The notes under the pieces were generated by a model. That model ran no database searches and was not told the DNA's origin. It was given only the letters and a program-made list of their open reading frames with translations. Below are positions 41,111 to 49,686 of a DNA stretch of 64,000 nucleotides, in pieces; the stretch's first letter is position 1, and each line of letters opens with the position of its first letter. The position numbers were made by a program, and so were the translations under genes. Origin of the DNA: Halovulum sp039180525 (GTDB lineage: Bacteria > Pseudomonadota > Alphaproteobacteria > Rhodobacterales > Rhodobacteraceae); contig JBCDDF010000002.1 of assembly GCA_039180525.1 (NCBI GenBank), forward strand, positions 1 to 64,000, written 5' to 3'.

Positions 41111-42388
41111 GTGATCGGCAAACTGAACACTCGCCCTCACCCCAGAAACCCAAATGACCGTCTGAGCCGGATCGCAGAAGACGGATTGTGCGTCGGGTGC
41201 GGGATTTGCGCGTCGCTGTCGGACGACACCGTCGAGATGCGGGTCACTCCGTCCGGGTATCTTCGACCCTATGCCAAGGGGCCGCTGACGGACGCGTTTG
41301 TGGGCCAAGTCTATGATGTCTGCCCCGGGCTTCGACAGGACAGCCTACCGCCCCGTCTGGTGGCTAAGGACACTGCGATTGACCCGATATGGGGGCCGAT
41401 CCGGGCCATGTATTCGGCCTATGCGGCCGATGACACCACACGGGTCAAAGCGGCGTCGGGCGGAGTTCTGTCAGGTCTGGCGAAGTTCCTGCTGGATACG
41501 GACCGGGTCAGCTATGTCCTTCATGTCCGGGTGGCCGATGATGACCCGACGCGCGGCATTGCCCATGTCAGCCGCACGGCAGCGGATGTCGATATCGGCA
41601 CCGGATCGGTCTACGGTCCCGCCGCGCCGCTGAACGACATTCTGACCCATCTCGACCTGGGCGAACCCTTCGCCTTTATCGGCAAGCCTTGCGACATCTC
41701 GGCTCTGCGAAACTACGCCAACCACGATGATCGCGTGAACGCGCGGATAAAATATTTCCTGACACCGGTCTGCGGCGGCATTGTCCCACCGCCGCAATTG
41801 GATGGGTTCCTGGCCAGCCGGGACGTGACCCGGGACGAACTGGCCAGCTTCAAGTATCGCGGCGACGGCTGCCCGGGGGACACCGAGTTCACCACCAAAG
41901 ACGGCCGGTCTGGCACCGCCGTCATGTACGAGCCCTATGGCGGCGTCGAGGAAAGCTCCTGGCAACTGCCGTTCCGCTGCAAGCTGTGCCCGGATGGCCC
42001 CGGCGAAGGGGCCGACATCGCGGCGGGGGATCAGTGGGTCAACGACGAGCCGGATTGGGAGCTTGCGAAGACCGACAAGGGCACCAACGCTGTGCTGGTG
42101 CGCACAATGGCCGGGGAGGCGCTTTGGGCAGACGCGGTGGCGGCGGGCTACATCGAAGTCGAACACGCCATTACGCCGCGCTTCTACGACACCTGCCAGA
42201 GCCATCATGTGATCAAGAAGCGGCACACCAAGGCCCGCTGGGACGGGCTGGCCGAGGCCGGCGCCCTTAGACCGCGATCCCAGGGTTTGCGGCTTGAGCA
42301 GCACCATGCCGCCAACACGCCCGAGGTGAACCGGGCCCAGACCGAGGGCACGATCGCCCGCGTGCCTGGGGGGCGCGAGGTGTTATGA
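41111..42388 (+). CDS. Coenzyme F420 hydrogenase/dehydrogenase beta subunit-family protein (FrhB-like)
   Basis: A 425-residue iron-sulfur flavoprotein of the FrhB family. An N-terminal cluster motif CVGCGICASLSD lies near 27, the flavin-binding region KAASGGVLSGLAKFLLD near 113, FIGKPCDISALR near 190, and further cysteines CGG and CKLCPDGPGEGADI near 295. In bacteria without F420 such proteins act as flavin-dependent oxidoreductases. The GTG at 41111 is the only reasonable start. It converges with the racemase-like gene, overlapping it by six bases. It could supply or accept electrons in the amine pathway; that is inference. Confidence 0.75.
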   Translation: MIGKLNTRPHPRNPNDRLSRIAEDGLCVGCGICASLSDDTVEMRVTPSGYLRPYAKGPLTDAFVGQVYDVCPGLRQDSLPPRLVAKDTAIDPIWGPIRAMYSAYAADDTTRVKAASGGVLSGLAKFLLDTDRVSYVLHVRVADDDPTRGIAHVSRTAADVDIGTGSVYGPAAPLNDILTHLDLGEPFAFIGKPCDISALRNYANHDDRVNARIKYFLTPVCGGIVPPPQLDGFLASRDVTRDELASFKYRGDGCPGDTEFTTKDGRSGTAVMYEPYGGVEESSWQLPFRCKLCPDGPGEGADIAAGDQWVNDEPDWELAKTDKGTNAVLVRTMAGEALWADAVAAGYIEVEHAITPRFYDTCQSHHVIKKRHTKARWDGLAEAGALRPRSQGLRLEQHHAANTPEVNRAQTEGTIARVPGGREVL

Positions 42389-43144
42389 GGCCACGCCCAG
42401 CCGACCGATAACGCCCGGGCGAAGCGGCACCGAAAGGCTGCGCGCCATCGCCCAATGAGTTGCGGTGTCCGAGGAGACAACCGGCATATCCAGTTCCGCC
42501 TCAGCCTCCGGCGTCAGATCGACGGTGCGCACCCCTGCCCCGGCGATCACCAGCGCCTCAAGGCCCGACGTCGTCTGTGTGATCCGCCTTAATCCCTCGC
42601 GCGCAATGTCGGGGGAGCTTGCCTGTTCATGGTCTGCGATTGTCGTCCGTGCGGACACAAGACCAAGGGTGTCGGCAGAGGTCACAACGGCGACGTCAAA
42701 CCCGCAAGCCTCGAACGCGAGCCGCATCGCAGCCTGCCAAGGCTCAATGTAGTAAGGCGCATAGACACCGATCCGCCGGGCGGCGAGCGCGCGCAACCCG
42801 TCGACAATGGCCGTCCCCGGCATGATGAACGGGCAGCCTGCCGCCGCTTCGATGGTGCGAATGCGCGCCCGCATCTCGGCCTCGGTCGACAGCCCGGCCC
42901 AGGTGAAGGGTGTGCCGATGCAGGCGGCAACGTCGGCCCCCGCCAGTCCCAGAAGATGCGCAGAGCGGGCGACACCCGGCTCCGTTGCGGAGATTGCGGC
43001 CAGGTCATCGAAATCCAGGTCCGGCACGTCGAGCATGGATTGCTGTGTCCGAACCGGTGCGGCGCAGAGGCTTACGAATTCCGATGGCGATGGATCGTAC
43101 CAACCCGGCGGGGTGACGAAACCGGCAATGGGGCCTTCGCTCAT
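42383..43144 (-). CDS. Asp/Glu racemase-superfamily protein (maleate isomerase/EutA-like)
   Basis: A 253-residue protein of the Asp/Glu racemase, maleate isomerase and arylmalonate decarboxylase superfamily. The first catalytic cysteine is present (AACIGTPFTWAG, C75). The second, expected near residue 202, is replaced in IAGAGVRTVDL by glycine. Enzymes with only one of the two cysteines do other chemistry (for example decarboxylation or isomerisation). It is the last gene of the 12-gene minus operon, coupled by ATGA to the tautomerase. EutA of hydroxyectoine use is a relative. Confidence 0.75.
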   Translation of the reverse strand: MSEGPIAGFVTPPGWYDPSPSEFVSLCAAPVRTQQSMLDVPDLDFDDLAAISATEPGVARSAHLLGLAGADVAACIGTPFTWAGLSTEAEMRARIRTIEAAAGCPFIMPGTAIVDGLRALAARRIGVYAPYYIEPWQAAMRLAFEACGFDVAVVTSADTLGLVSARTTIADHEQASSPDIAREGLRRITQTTSGLEALVIAGAGVRTVDLTPEAEAELDMPVVSSDTATHWAMARSLSVPLRPGVIGRLGVAS

Positions 43145-43356
43145 TGCCCCGCCTCCCGCTTGCGTCGCGCGTCGATTTCCGTCTGGCTTTCAGAGCCGGT
43201 GAACCAATCGTCGCGCGCCCGATCTTCGAAGATGATCCAGTTGTGGTCCGGCTTGCTGCCCAGTTCTTCTTCCAGCACCCGCATGAAGCCCGACGCGACG
43301 GCTTTCTTCTGTGCCTCAGTGCGGCCTTCGAACAGTTTGATGGTGATAAGTGGCAT
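43141..43356 (-). CDS. 4-oxalocrotonate tautomerase-like protein
   Basis: A 71-residue tautomerase subunit. The mature protein should begin with Pro-1 (MPLITIKLFEGRT), the catalytic base of this family; a GTG start six bases upstream would hide the proline. GGGAGGTG lies just before ATG 43356. It isomerises enol and keto forms of unsaturated acids. It lies between the OCD-like and racemase-like genes. Confidence 0.85.
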   Translation of the reverse strand: MPLITIKLFEGRTEAQKKAVASGFMRVLEEELGSKPDHNWIIFEDRARDDWFTGSESQTEIDARRKREAGQ

Positions 43357-43368
43357 GGTCACCTCCCG

Positions 43369-44346
43369 TCAGAATGGTATTTGCGTGCCAAGGCCGCGCG
43401 TTTGGGCGGCCTCCAGATATCGTTGCGCCAGCGCAAGGTCACAGGCTGCGACGCCGCGATGGACGAAAAGCAGGCGATCGGTGTCGCTTCCGCGGCCAGG
43501 ATGACGCCCCGCAATCACATCGCCTATGAAGGCATCGACCCGATCTTCGCTGACCGTGCCCGCGCCGGTCTGAGGCCCAAGCGCACCACGCCCATCATCG
43601 ACCCAACGATCCATGAAGAACCCGTCCAGATGGTCCATGATGTCGGTTGGAAATGCGCTGTATGCGCCGAATGCGATCATCACCGCGCCGGGTCGGATCG
43701 CCTCTGCCGGGAACAGGGCCGCGTCGGACGGCAAAGCCGCCCCGTCGATCAGGATGTCAGCGCCATCGAAACAGGTCGCCCAATCGGGCGTCGGCCGGAC
43801 GGCGATGCCCAGTTCCGTCGACAGCCGCCCGGCCGCCTCCGCGCAGATATCGGGATCACGCCCATGCAGCCGCACCTCGCTAAGCGGCAGGCTCTGGGAG
43901 ATATAGCGCACCGCATGCACCGAAATGCCCCGCGTTCCGATGCAGCCAAGCACCGAGGCCCCCGTCCGCGCCAGCCGCAACGCGCCAATCGCCGTCACCA
44001 TGGCCGTGCGGTCCGTTGTGATCCGGGCCGCCGGCATCAGCCCGGAAACCTGCCCCGTCTCTGTCTCGATAAGCGTCAGACACCCGGGATTGGTTGCCAG
44101 CCCCTTGTCCGCGTTGCCCGGAAAGCCCCCGACGGTCTTCACCAAAGCCAAACCCGCGTCGGGCAGCGACCCTTTGATGACTGCGATCAAGTCATCGCGC
44201 CCCGGCACCGGGTTGAAGACCGTCGTCGGCTCCGCCAAGGCGCGCCCCTCGGCCTGCGCTTGCAAGCCGGTTTCGACCGCTGCCCGCATCACACCGATAT
44301 CGGGCACCAGCCGGATCAGGTCGTCGTCGGACAGGACCGTGATCAT
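43369..44346 (-). CDS. Ornithine cyclodeaminase/mu-crystallin-family reductase
   Basis: A 325-residue NAD(P)-binding protein of the OCD family. The nucleotide fold is marked by SVLGCIGTRGISVHAVRYIS near 129, and the substrate-side residues KTVGGFPGN near 70 and TTDRTAMVTAIGALRLAR near 109. Relatives reduce cyclic imines (pyrroline-2-carboxylate) or deaminate ornithine; EutC is another. In a proline-betaine-like setting an imine reductase is attractive. It is coupled by ATGA to the cupin gene. Confidence 0.83.
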   Translation of the reverse strand: MITVLSDDDLIRLVPDIGVMRAAVETGLQAQAEGRALAEPTTVFNPVPGRDDLIAVIKGSLPDAGLALVKTVGGFPGNADKGLATNPGCLTLIETETGQVSGLMPAARITTDRTAMVTAIGALRLARTGASVLGCIGTRGISVHAVRYISQSLPLSEVRLHGRDPDICAEAAGRLSTELGIAVRPTPDWATCFDGADILIDGAALPSDAALFPAEAIRPGAVMIAFGAYSAFPTDIMDHLDGFFMDRWVDDGRGALGPQTGAGTVSEDRVDAFIGDVIAGRHPGRGSDTDRLLFVHRGVAACDLALAQRYLEAAQTRGLGTQIPF

Positions 44347-44723
44347 GCATCCTCGCCGGGCACGGATTTCAACAGCATGTAGGTCTTGCGCGTCTCTTCA
44401 ACCGTACGCCAAACACCCGTCCAGCCTTTCGGAATAAACCCCGCCTGCCCCGGCCCGACCCGTGTGACGGTGCCATCGGCTTCGATCAATTCAATCCGCC
44501 CCGAGACCACGGTGAACATCTCATGATGCACCCGGGGCCGGACCTCCATCTCGCCCGGCTGCCCGATCCATTGCCCACAGAGCAACGTGCCCGTCCCGAC
44601 ATCGACCCCGTTCCAGAGAGTCGAGCGCGGATCGCCCGACCGCACGATGGACGGATCGGGGCTCCGGGCCGCGCCCGTCTTGTCGTCGATATCCAGAAGC
44701 GTGGCGGGCATGGCGGACCTCAT
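44343..44723 (-). CDS. Small cupin protein
   Basis: A 126-residue single cupin domain (HHEMFTVVSGRIELIEADG near 66, GPGQAGFIPKGWTGVWRT near 90), resembling the DUF861/EutQ-like cupins that bind small acids or amines. ATG 44723 overlaps the aldehyde dehydrogenase stop (ATGA), matching the coupling of neighbouring genes. An ATG at 44711 with GAGG upstream is an alternative. Role unknown, possibly an isomerase or sensor. Confidence 0.75.
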   Translation of the reverse strand: MRSAMPATLLDIDDKTGAARSPDPSIVRSGDPRSTLWNGVDVGTGTLLCGQWIGQPGEMEVRPRVHHEMFTVVSGRIELIEADGTVTRVGPGQAGFIPKGWTGVWRTVEETRKTYMLLKSVPGEDA

Positions 44724-46207
44724 TTCAGCTCGAAGGGGTTGGCGACGGTTGGCGCCGTGTTGAACCAGATGCTTTTGGTCGTCATGAATTCCTCGATGGC
44801 CTTCATGCCGTTTTCGCGCCCGATGCCGCTTTGCTTTATGCCGCCGAAGGGCGAGGTATAGCTCACGGCCCGGTAGATGTTCACCCAGACGGTGCCCGCG
44901 CGCAGCCGGTCGGACAGGCGAACCGCGCGGCTCAGATCCTGGGTCCAGAGCCCGGCGGCCAGGCCGAAATCAGTGTCGTTGGCGATGGCGATGGCCGCGT
45001 CTTCGTCGTCGAAGGAGATCACCGAGAGGACGGGACCGAAGACCTCTTCGCGGGCGATGCGCATGTCGTTGGTGACGCCGGTGAAGATCGTGGGCTCGAT
45101 GAACAGGGCGTCCCCGCAATCCGGCCCCTCGCCCGCCTTGCCGCCCAAGACGCAGGTCGCGCCCTCGGCCTTGGCAATCTCGATATAGTCGAGGATCTTG
45201 GTGTGCTGCGCCTCGGTCGCGACGGGGGCCATCTGGGTCGCCGGATCAAGCGGATCGCCCATGCGGATGTCCGACGACTTTGCGATGATGCGATCCAGCA
45301 GTTCGTCATGGATCGAGCGATGCACCAACAGCCGCGAGCCCGCGATACATGTCTGCCCAGAGGCTGCAAAGATACCCGCAAGCACGCCGTTGGCCGCGTT
45401 TTCCAAATCGGCGTCCGGGAAAACGATGTTCGGGGATTTGCCGCCCAACTCCAACGCAACTTCATGGAAATACTCAGCGGCGAGTTTGTAGACCGCGCGC
45501 CCGCCCTCGCTGCCACCGGTGAAGGATACCTTGGCGACGCGGGGATCGGTGACCAGGGCCTGCCCGATCTCGTTCCCATAGCCTGTCACGACGTTGACCA
45601 CGCCGGGCGGAAACCCGGCCTCAGCGAATAGCTCCCCGAAGATAAGCGAGGAGGCGGAGGTGAACTCCGACGGCTTTAAGATGATCGTGTTCCCTGCCGC
45701 TAAGGCAGGCGCCAGCTTATAGGCCGCCAGCAGCAACGGCGAATTCCACGGTGTGATGCAGACGACGACACCCAAGGGGCCCGGGCGCGTGATGTTGAGA
45801 ACCGCTTGATTTTCGTTGGGCAGCACGGCGCCTTCCACCTTGTCGGCGAGGCCCGCAAAATAGCGATACCAGTCCGGCACGCGGCGCATCTGGCCCAGCA
45901 TCTCGGTGATCCGCTTGCCGTTGTCCATGACCTCCAGCCGGGCGAACTCCTCGGCCCGGGCCTCGAACAGATCGGCCAGCCGATACAGCAGCTTGCCCCG
46001 CGCCGAGGGCGTCAGCCCGGCCCAGGCCTGATCCTCAAAGGCCCGCGATGCCGCACCAACGGCGGCCTGCGCGTCGGCGGCCTGCCCGCGCGGGATGCGG
46101 GCCCAGACCTCTCGCGTGTAAGGATAGGTGCTGTCGATCCAGTCGCCCGCCGCTGCCGGCCAAGGTGCGCCGTCGATGACCATGGGGATGTCGCGGATAT
46201 CGGTCAT
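44720..46207 (-). CDS. NAD(P)-dependent aldehyde dehydrogenase
   Basis: A 495-residue aldehyde dehydrogenase. Seen: CITPWNSPLLLAAYKLAPAL near 150, the cofactor loop SFTGGSEGG near 227, the general base in ALELGGKSPN near 251 and the catalytic cysteine in ASGQTCIAGSRL near 284. Relatives oxidise betaine, succinate or 2-oxoglutarate semialdehydes. ATG 46207 overlaps the MmgE/PrpD stop (ATGA), so I prefer it to the GTG at 46213. Confidence 0.88.
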   Translation of the reverse strand: MTDIRDIPMVIDGAPWPAAAGDWIDSTYPYTREVWARIPRGQAADAQAAVGAASRAFEDQAWAGLTPSARGKLLYRLADLFEARAEEFARLEVMDNGKRITEMLGQMRRVPDWYRYFAGLADKVEGAVLPNENQAVLNITRPGPLGVVVCITPWNSPLLLAAYKLAPALAAGNTIILKPSEFTSASSLIFGELFAEAGFPPGVVNVVTGYGNEIGQALVTDPRVAKVSFTGGSEGGRAVYKLAAEYFHEVALELGGKSPNIVFPDADLENAANGVLAGIFAASGQTCIAGSRLLVHRSIHDELLDRIIAKSSDIRMGDPLDPATQMAPVATEAQHTKILDYIEIAKAEGATCVLGGKAGEGPDCGDALFIEPTIFTGVTNDMRIAREEVFGPVLSVISFDDEDAAIAIANDTDFGLAAGLWTQDLSRAVRLSDRLRAGTVWVNIYRAVSYTSPFGGIKQSGIGRENGMKAIEEFMTTKSIWFNTAPTVANPFELK

Positions 46208-47544
46208 GGGCACGTGGCCTCCGGGGTTAGGGCGTCCAGAAGCGAGGCGATGGATGGCTCCGCCTCGCAGGCGAGCAGGCGTTGGGCGATCTTGGGTGTC
46301 GCGGCCCCCAAGGCGGGCGTGGCGAGACGATAGAACTTCGCCAGGAGCGCGGTTTCCTGAGCGTCCAGATCCGTCGCAGGCTGGCTGACGTCCCGCTCAA
46401 TTTCGACAGCGGGACCCGACGCCCGCGTGATACGCAAGCGGGCCAGCATCCGGTTGTCGGTCCGAAACGGCTCCGCCGTGATCCTTTGGCGCAGGGCACC
46501 GATCTCTGGGCCAGCCGCCAGCGCATCGGTGAAGGCCCGATGGTCCGTCGTATCCCGCCCCAGCAGCGCCATGGCGACCAGATGGCGGACGGAGAATTTC
46601 GCCTCCAACCCGGTCTTGGGTTCCACGATGTCGCAAACCGACAGAAGGCTGGCTTGCAAACCCACGGCTACACTCTCGACATCGTCGACCGGGATCGCGT
46701 GGTCCCGGGCTAACTCTGTGGCCGCCATGATGGCAGAGTGGGTGTAGTAGCAGGCGGCGTGGCGCTTGAAGACGTTGTCTTCGATCCCAAAGCGTGCCGT
46801 CGGATCAGGCCGGATCGGTCGCGGTGCGAAACCGTCGGACAAAACCGGCCCAAGGCCCTGCGCCGCTTCGATCCCATCCATCGGCGCGGTCATCCCGGCC
46901 ATGGCCCAGTGGGCCGCCATCACCCCGCGCTCCGCCGCGAGCCCCGCATGCAGGGGCTTTGCCATGGTGCCGAACATCGCCCGCAATCCCGATGCCTGGG
47001 TCGCCGCCAGCGACAGGGCGCGTGATGTGGCCTCGACATCGGCACCCAGCATCCGGCAGACCCCGGCAGCCGCCGCGACCGTCCCCACGGTGGCGGTCGT
47101 GTGAAAGCCGCGCTCATAATGGTCAGCGCCGAGTATTTCCCCAAGCATACAGGCCACCTCGGTTCCCGTGACAAGCGCGTCGATCACCGCCGCACCGCTG
47201 CGTTCTTCGGCGCTGGCCAGAAGCGCCGGAAGGATCGCCACGGTCGGATGCCCGCGCATGCGCTTGTTGATGTCGTCAAAGTCGAGCAGGTGGGAGGCGG
47301 CACCCATCGCCCGCGCCGCCGCCCGAGCGGTCTGCCGAGCACCCGTCCCGACCACAGGCACGGGCCCCGCATCGTCCTTGTCAGAGATGAGGATCGCAAT
47401 CATGGGATCGGCGCCCGCTGCCAGCGTGACGCCGGTCCAATCCAGCACGGCCTGTGCGGCCGCACGCTTGGCGCACGGCGTCGGGGGGTCGTCTGCGCGC
47501 GCGATCCAGCGCGCAAGGTCCCCGGTGACGCCGCCGCCTGACAT
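46204..47544 (-). CDS. MmgE/PrpD-family dehydratase/isomerase
   Basis: A 446-residue protein of the MmgE/PrpD family (2-methylcitrate dehydratase, cis-aconitate decarboxylase, iminodisuccinate epimerase). Typical blocks: GASHLLDFDDINKRMRGHPT near 83, DALVTGTEVACMLGEIL near 121, KPLHAGLAAERGVMAA near 196, KRHAACYYTHSAIMAA near 255. It starts at the last bases of the acyl-CoA dehydrogenase gene (TAATG). Members of this family recur in amino-acid and tricarboxylate breakdown; the substrate cannot be read here. Confidence 0.85.
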   Translation of the reverse strand: MSGGGVTGDLARWIARADDPPTPCAKRAAAQAVLDWTGVTLAAGADPMIAILISDKDDAGPVPVVGTGARQTARAAARAMGAASHLLDFDDINKRMRGHPTVAILPALLASAEERSGAAVIDALVTGTEVACMLGEILGADHYERGFHTTATVGTVAAAAGVCRMLGADVEATSRALSLAATQASGLRAMFGTMAKPLHAGLAAERGVMAAHWAMAGMTAPMDGIEAAQGLGPVLSDGFAPRPIRPDPTARFGIEDNVFKRHAACYYTHSAIMAATELARDHAIPVDDVESVAVGLQASLLSVCDIVEPKTGLEAKFSVRHLVAMALLGRDTTDHRAFTDALAAGPEIGALRQRITAEPFRTDNRMLARLRITRASGPAVEIERDVSQPATDLDAQETALLAKFYRLATPALGAATPKIAQRLLACEAEPSIASLLDALTPEATCP

Positions 47545-48737
47545 TAATAGGACTTGGGAAGACCCAGAACATGCTGGGCAATGAAACTTAGGATCAAGTT
47601 GGGCGAAATCGGCGCGATCCGGCCCAAACGGGCGTCACGCCATTTCCGCTCGATGTCGTACTCGCGGGCGAAGGCATAGCCGCCAAAGGTGGTAAAGCAC
47701 GCCTCCGCCGCCTTCCATGCGGCCTCGGCCGATAAAAGTCGCGCCATATTCGCCTCCGCCCCGCACGGTAACCCGGCCTGGAACATCGCGGTGGCCTTGC
47801 GCACCATCAGGTCCGCCGCCTCAAGCTCCGCATAGGCTTGGGCCAAGGGGAACTGGATGCCTTGGTTCTGACCAATGGGCCGATTGAAGACGACCCTCTC
47901 CTGTGCGTATTCGCTGGCACGGCGCAGGAAATAGCGTCCGTTCCCGACACCCTCGCTGGCGGTGAGGCAACGTTCGGCGTTCATACCGTCAAGGATATAG
48001 CGGAAGCCCTTCCCCTCCTCGCCAATCAACGCATCGGCGGGGATCGGGACATCGTCAAAGAACACCTCGCAGGTATTGTGGTTGATCATCGCGTCGATCG
48101 GCTTGATCGTGCAGCCGTTCTTTTTGGCCTCCTGCAGGTCGATCAGAAACGTGGAAATCCCATGGTGCCGCTTCTCCACCTGATCCAGCGGCGTCGTCCG
48201 CGCGATCAACAGCATCAGGTCGGAATGAAGCGCCCGGCTGGTCCAGACCTTCTGGCCGCTGATGACATAGCCATCATTGGTCCGCTCGGCCCGGGTCTTG
48301 ATCTGCGTCGTGTCCGAGCCCGAGGTCGGTTCGGTCACGCCGAAGGCCTGCAGCCGCAGCTCGCCACTGGCGATCTTGGGCAGGTACTTCGCCTTCTGCT
48401 CGGCCGTGCCGTGCCGCAGGATCGTGCCCATCGTATACATCTGCGCATGGCCCGCCGAGGCCACGCCGCCCGAGGAATTGATCGTCTCCAGGATTACCGC
48501 GCCACCACGCAAAGGCAGACCCGCGCCGCCGTATTCCTCGGGGATCAGTGCGGCCAGATAGCCCGCTTCGGTCAGCGCATCGATGAAAGCGGTGGGATAG
48601 CTGCTCGCGACCGGTTCATCTTCCAGTCCTTGCCAGTATTCACCCGGAAAGCCCTCGCACAGCTTGGCCACCTGGTCGCGGATATCGGCGTAGTCATGTC
48701 CCAGATCGACGTTGATCTCGGTCGCTTCGGTGGTCAT
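47544..48737 (-). CDS. Acyl-CoA dehydrogenase
   Basis: A 397-residue FAD enzyme. The FAD/substrate motif is QAFGVTEPTSGSDTTQIKT near 130. The middle beta domain is GYVISGQKVWTSRA near 156. The C-terminal block TFGGYAFAREYDIERKWRDAR near 350 carries the expected base. It oxidises an acyl-CoA to the enoyl-CoA; with the CoA-transferase and hydratase it forms a CaiA/CaiB/CaiD-like trio. ATG 48737 has AGGACCTGACACAG upstream. Confidence 0.88.
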   Translation of the reverse strand: MTTEATEINVDLGHDYADIRDQVAKLCEGFPGEYWQGLEDEPVASSYPTAFIDALTEAGYLAALIPEEYGGAGLPLRGGAVILETINSSGGVASAGHAQMYTMGTILRHGTAEQKAKYLPKIASGELRLQAFGVTEPTSGSDTTQIKTRAERTNDGYVISGQKVWTSRALHSDLMLLIARTTPLDQVEKRHHGISTFLIDLQEAKKNGCTIKPIDAMINHNTCEVFFDDVPIPADALIGEEGKGFRYILDGMNAERCLTASEGVGNGRYFLRRASEYAQERVVFNRPIGQNQGIQFPLAQAYAELEAADLMVRKATAMFQAGLPCGAEANMARLLSAEAAWKAAEACFTTFGGYAFAREYDIERKWRDARLGRIAPISPNLILSFIAQHVLGLPKSY

Positions 48738-48751
48738 CTGTGTCAGGTCCT

Positions 48752-49684
48752 TTACGCTGCCGTGGCAGGGGTGAAGCCCTTGGGCGGGCCAGCTTTGACA
48801 AAGGTGCCGTGGGTCGGTTCATCGCCGAGGTGGGACACCATGACGGCACGGGCCTCCAACAGGCGGTCCATATTGATGCCTGTGCGCACGCCCATGGATT
48901 CCAACATGAAAACCAGATCTTCCGTCACGACGTTGCCAGTCGCGTCCGGCGCGTAAGGGCAGCCGCCCAAGCCGCCCTGTGCGCCATCAAGCGTGCTGGC
49001 CCCGGCCTCGAAAGCGGCGAAGCAATTGGCGAGGCCGAGCCCGCGCGTGTCGTGGAAATGCGCGCCGACAGGGGTGCCCTCGGCGAACCCTACGACTTCG
49101 GAATAGATGCGTTTGACCTGCGCGGGATTTCCGTAGCCGACCGTATCCGCCAGCCCGATCTTGTCGGCGCCCAGATCCATCAACTTCCTTGCGTAATGGA
49201 ACACATCCGCTTCCGGCACGGCGCCCTGAATGGTGCAGCCGAAGCATGTTGCCAGGCCGCCGGACACCCGGATCCCGTCAGCGCCCGGCGTCTCGTTCCG
49301 GGCCGCGATGATAGCGGCGAACTCGTCGAGAGACTCCTCGCGCGTCTTGCGCACATTGTTGAGGTTATGGGGCTCGGAGACCGACATCACGAAGTTGATC
49401 TGATCCACCCCCGCCGCGATGGCGTTCTGCGCGCCCCGCAGGTTCGGGACCAGCACGCTGATCGAAAACCCCCCGATGTCGCGCGCGGCCCGAACCACCT
49501 CCTGCGTGTCCGCAAGTTGCGGCAACAGCTTGGGCGGCACGAAGCTGCCGACCTGGATCTGCGGCATCCCCGCCGCGGCCAGCGCCTTGATCCAAGCGAC
49601 CTTGGCATCCGTCGGCATCACGATTTTGGCGGCCTGCAATCCGTCGCGCGGCCCGACTTCCTGCACGGTGATATCTACTGTCAT
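48752..49684 (-). CDS. Hydroxymethylglutaryl-CoA lyase-like aldolase
   Basis: A 310-residue TIM-barrel lyase. EVGPRDGLQ at 9 binds the metal and substrate, HFHDTRGLGLAN near 208 gives metal histidines, and the catalytic cysteine lies in GLGGCPYAPDATGNVVTEDL near 240. It splits 3-hydroxy-3-methylglutaryl-CoA or a similar 3-hydroxyacyl-CoA into acetyl-CoA and a keto acid. It joins an acyl-CoA dehydrogenase and a hydratase, so the carbon skeleton may pass through a branched CoA ester. Confidence 0.88.
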   Translation of the reverse strand: MTVDITVQEVGPRDGLQAAKIVMPTDAKVAWIKALAAAGMPQIQVGSFVPPKLLPQLADTQEVVRAARDIGGFSISVLVPNLRGAQNAIAAGVDQINFVMSVSEPHNLNNVRKTREESLDEFAAIIAARNETPGADGIRVSGGLATCFGCTIQGAVPEADVFHYARKLMDLGADKIGLADTVGYGNPAQVKRIYSEVVGFAEGTPVGAHFHDTRGLGLANCFAAFEAGASTLDGAQGGLGGCPYAPDATGNVVTEDLVFMLESMGVRTGINMDRLLEARAVMVSHLGDEPTHGTFVKAGPPKGFTPATAA

Positions 49685-49686
49685 CG

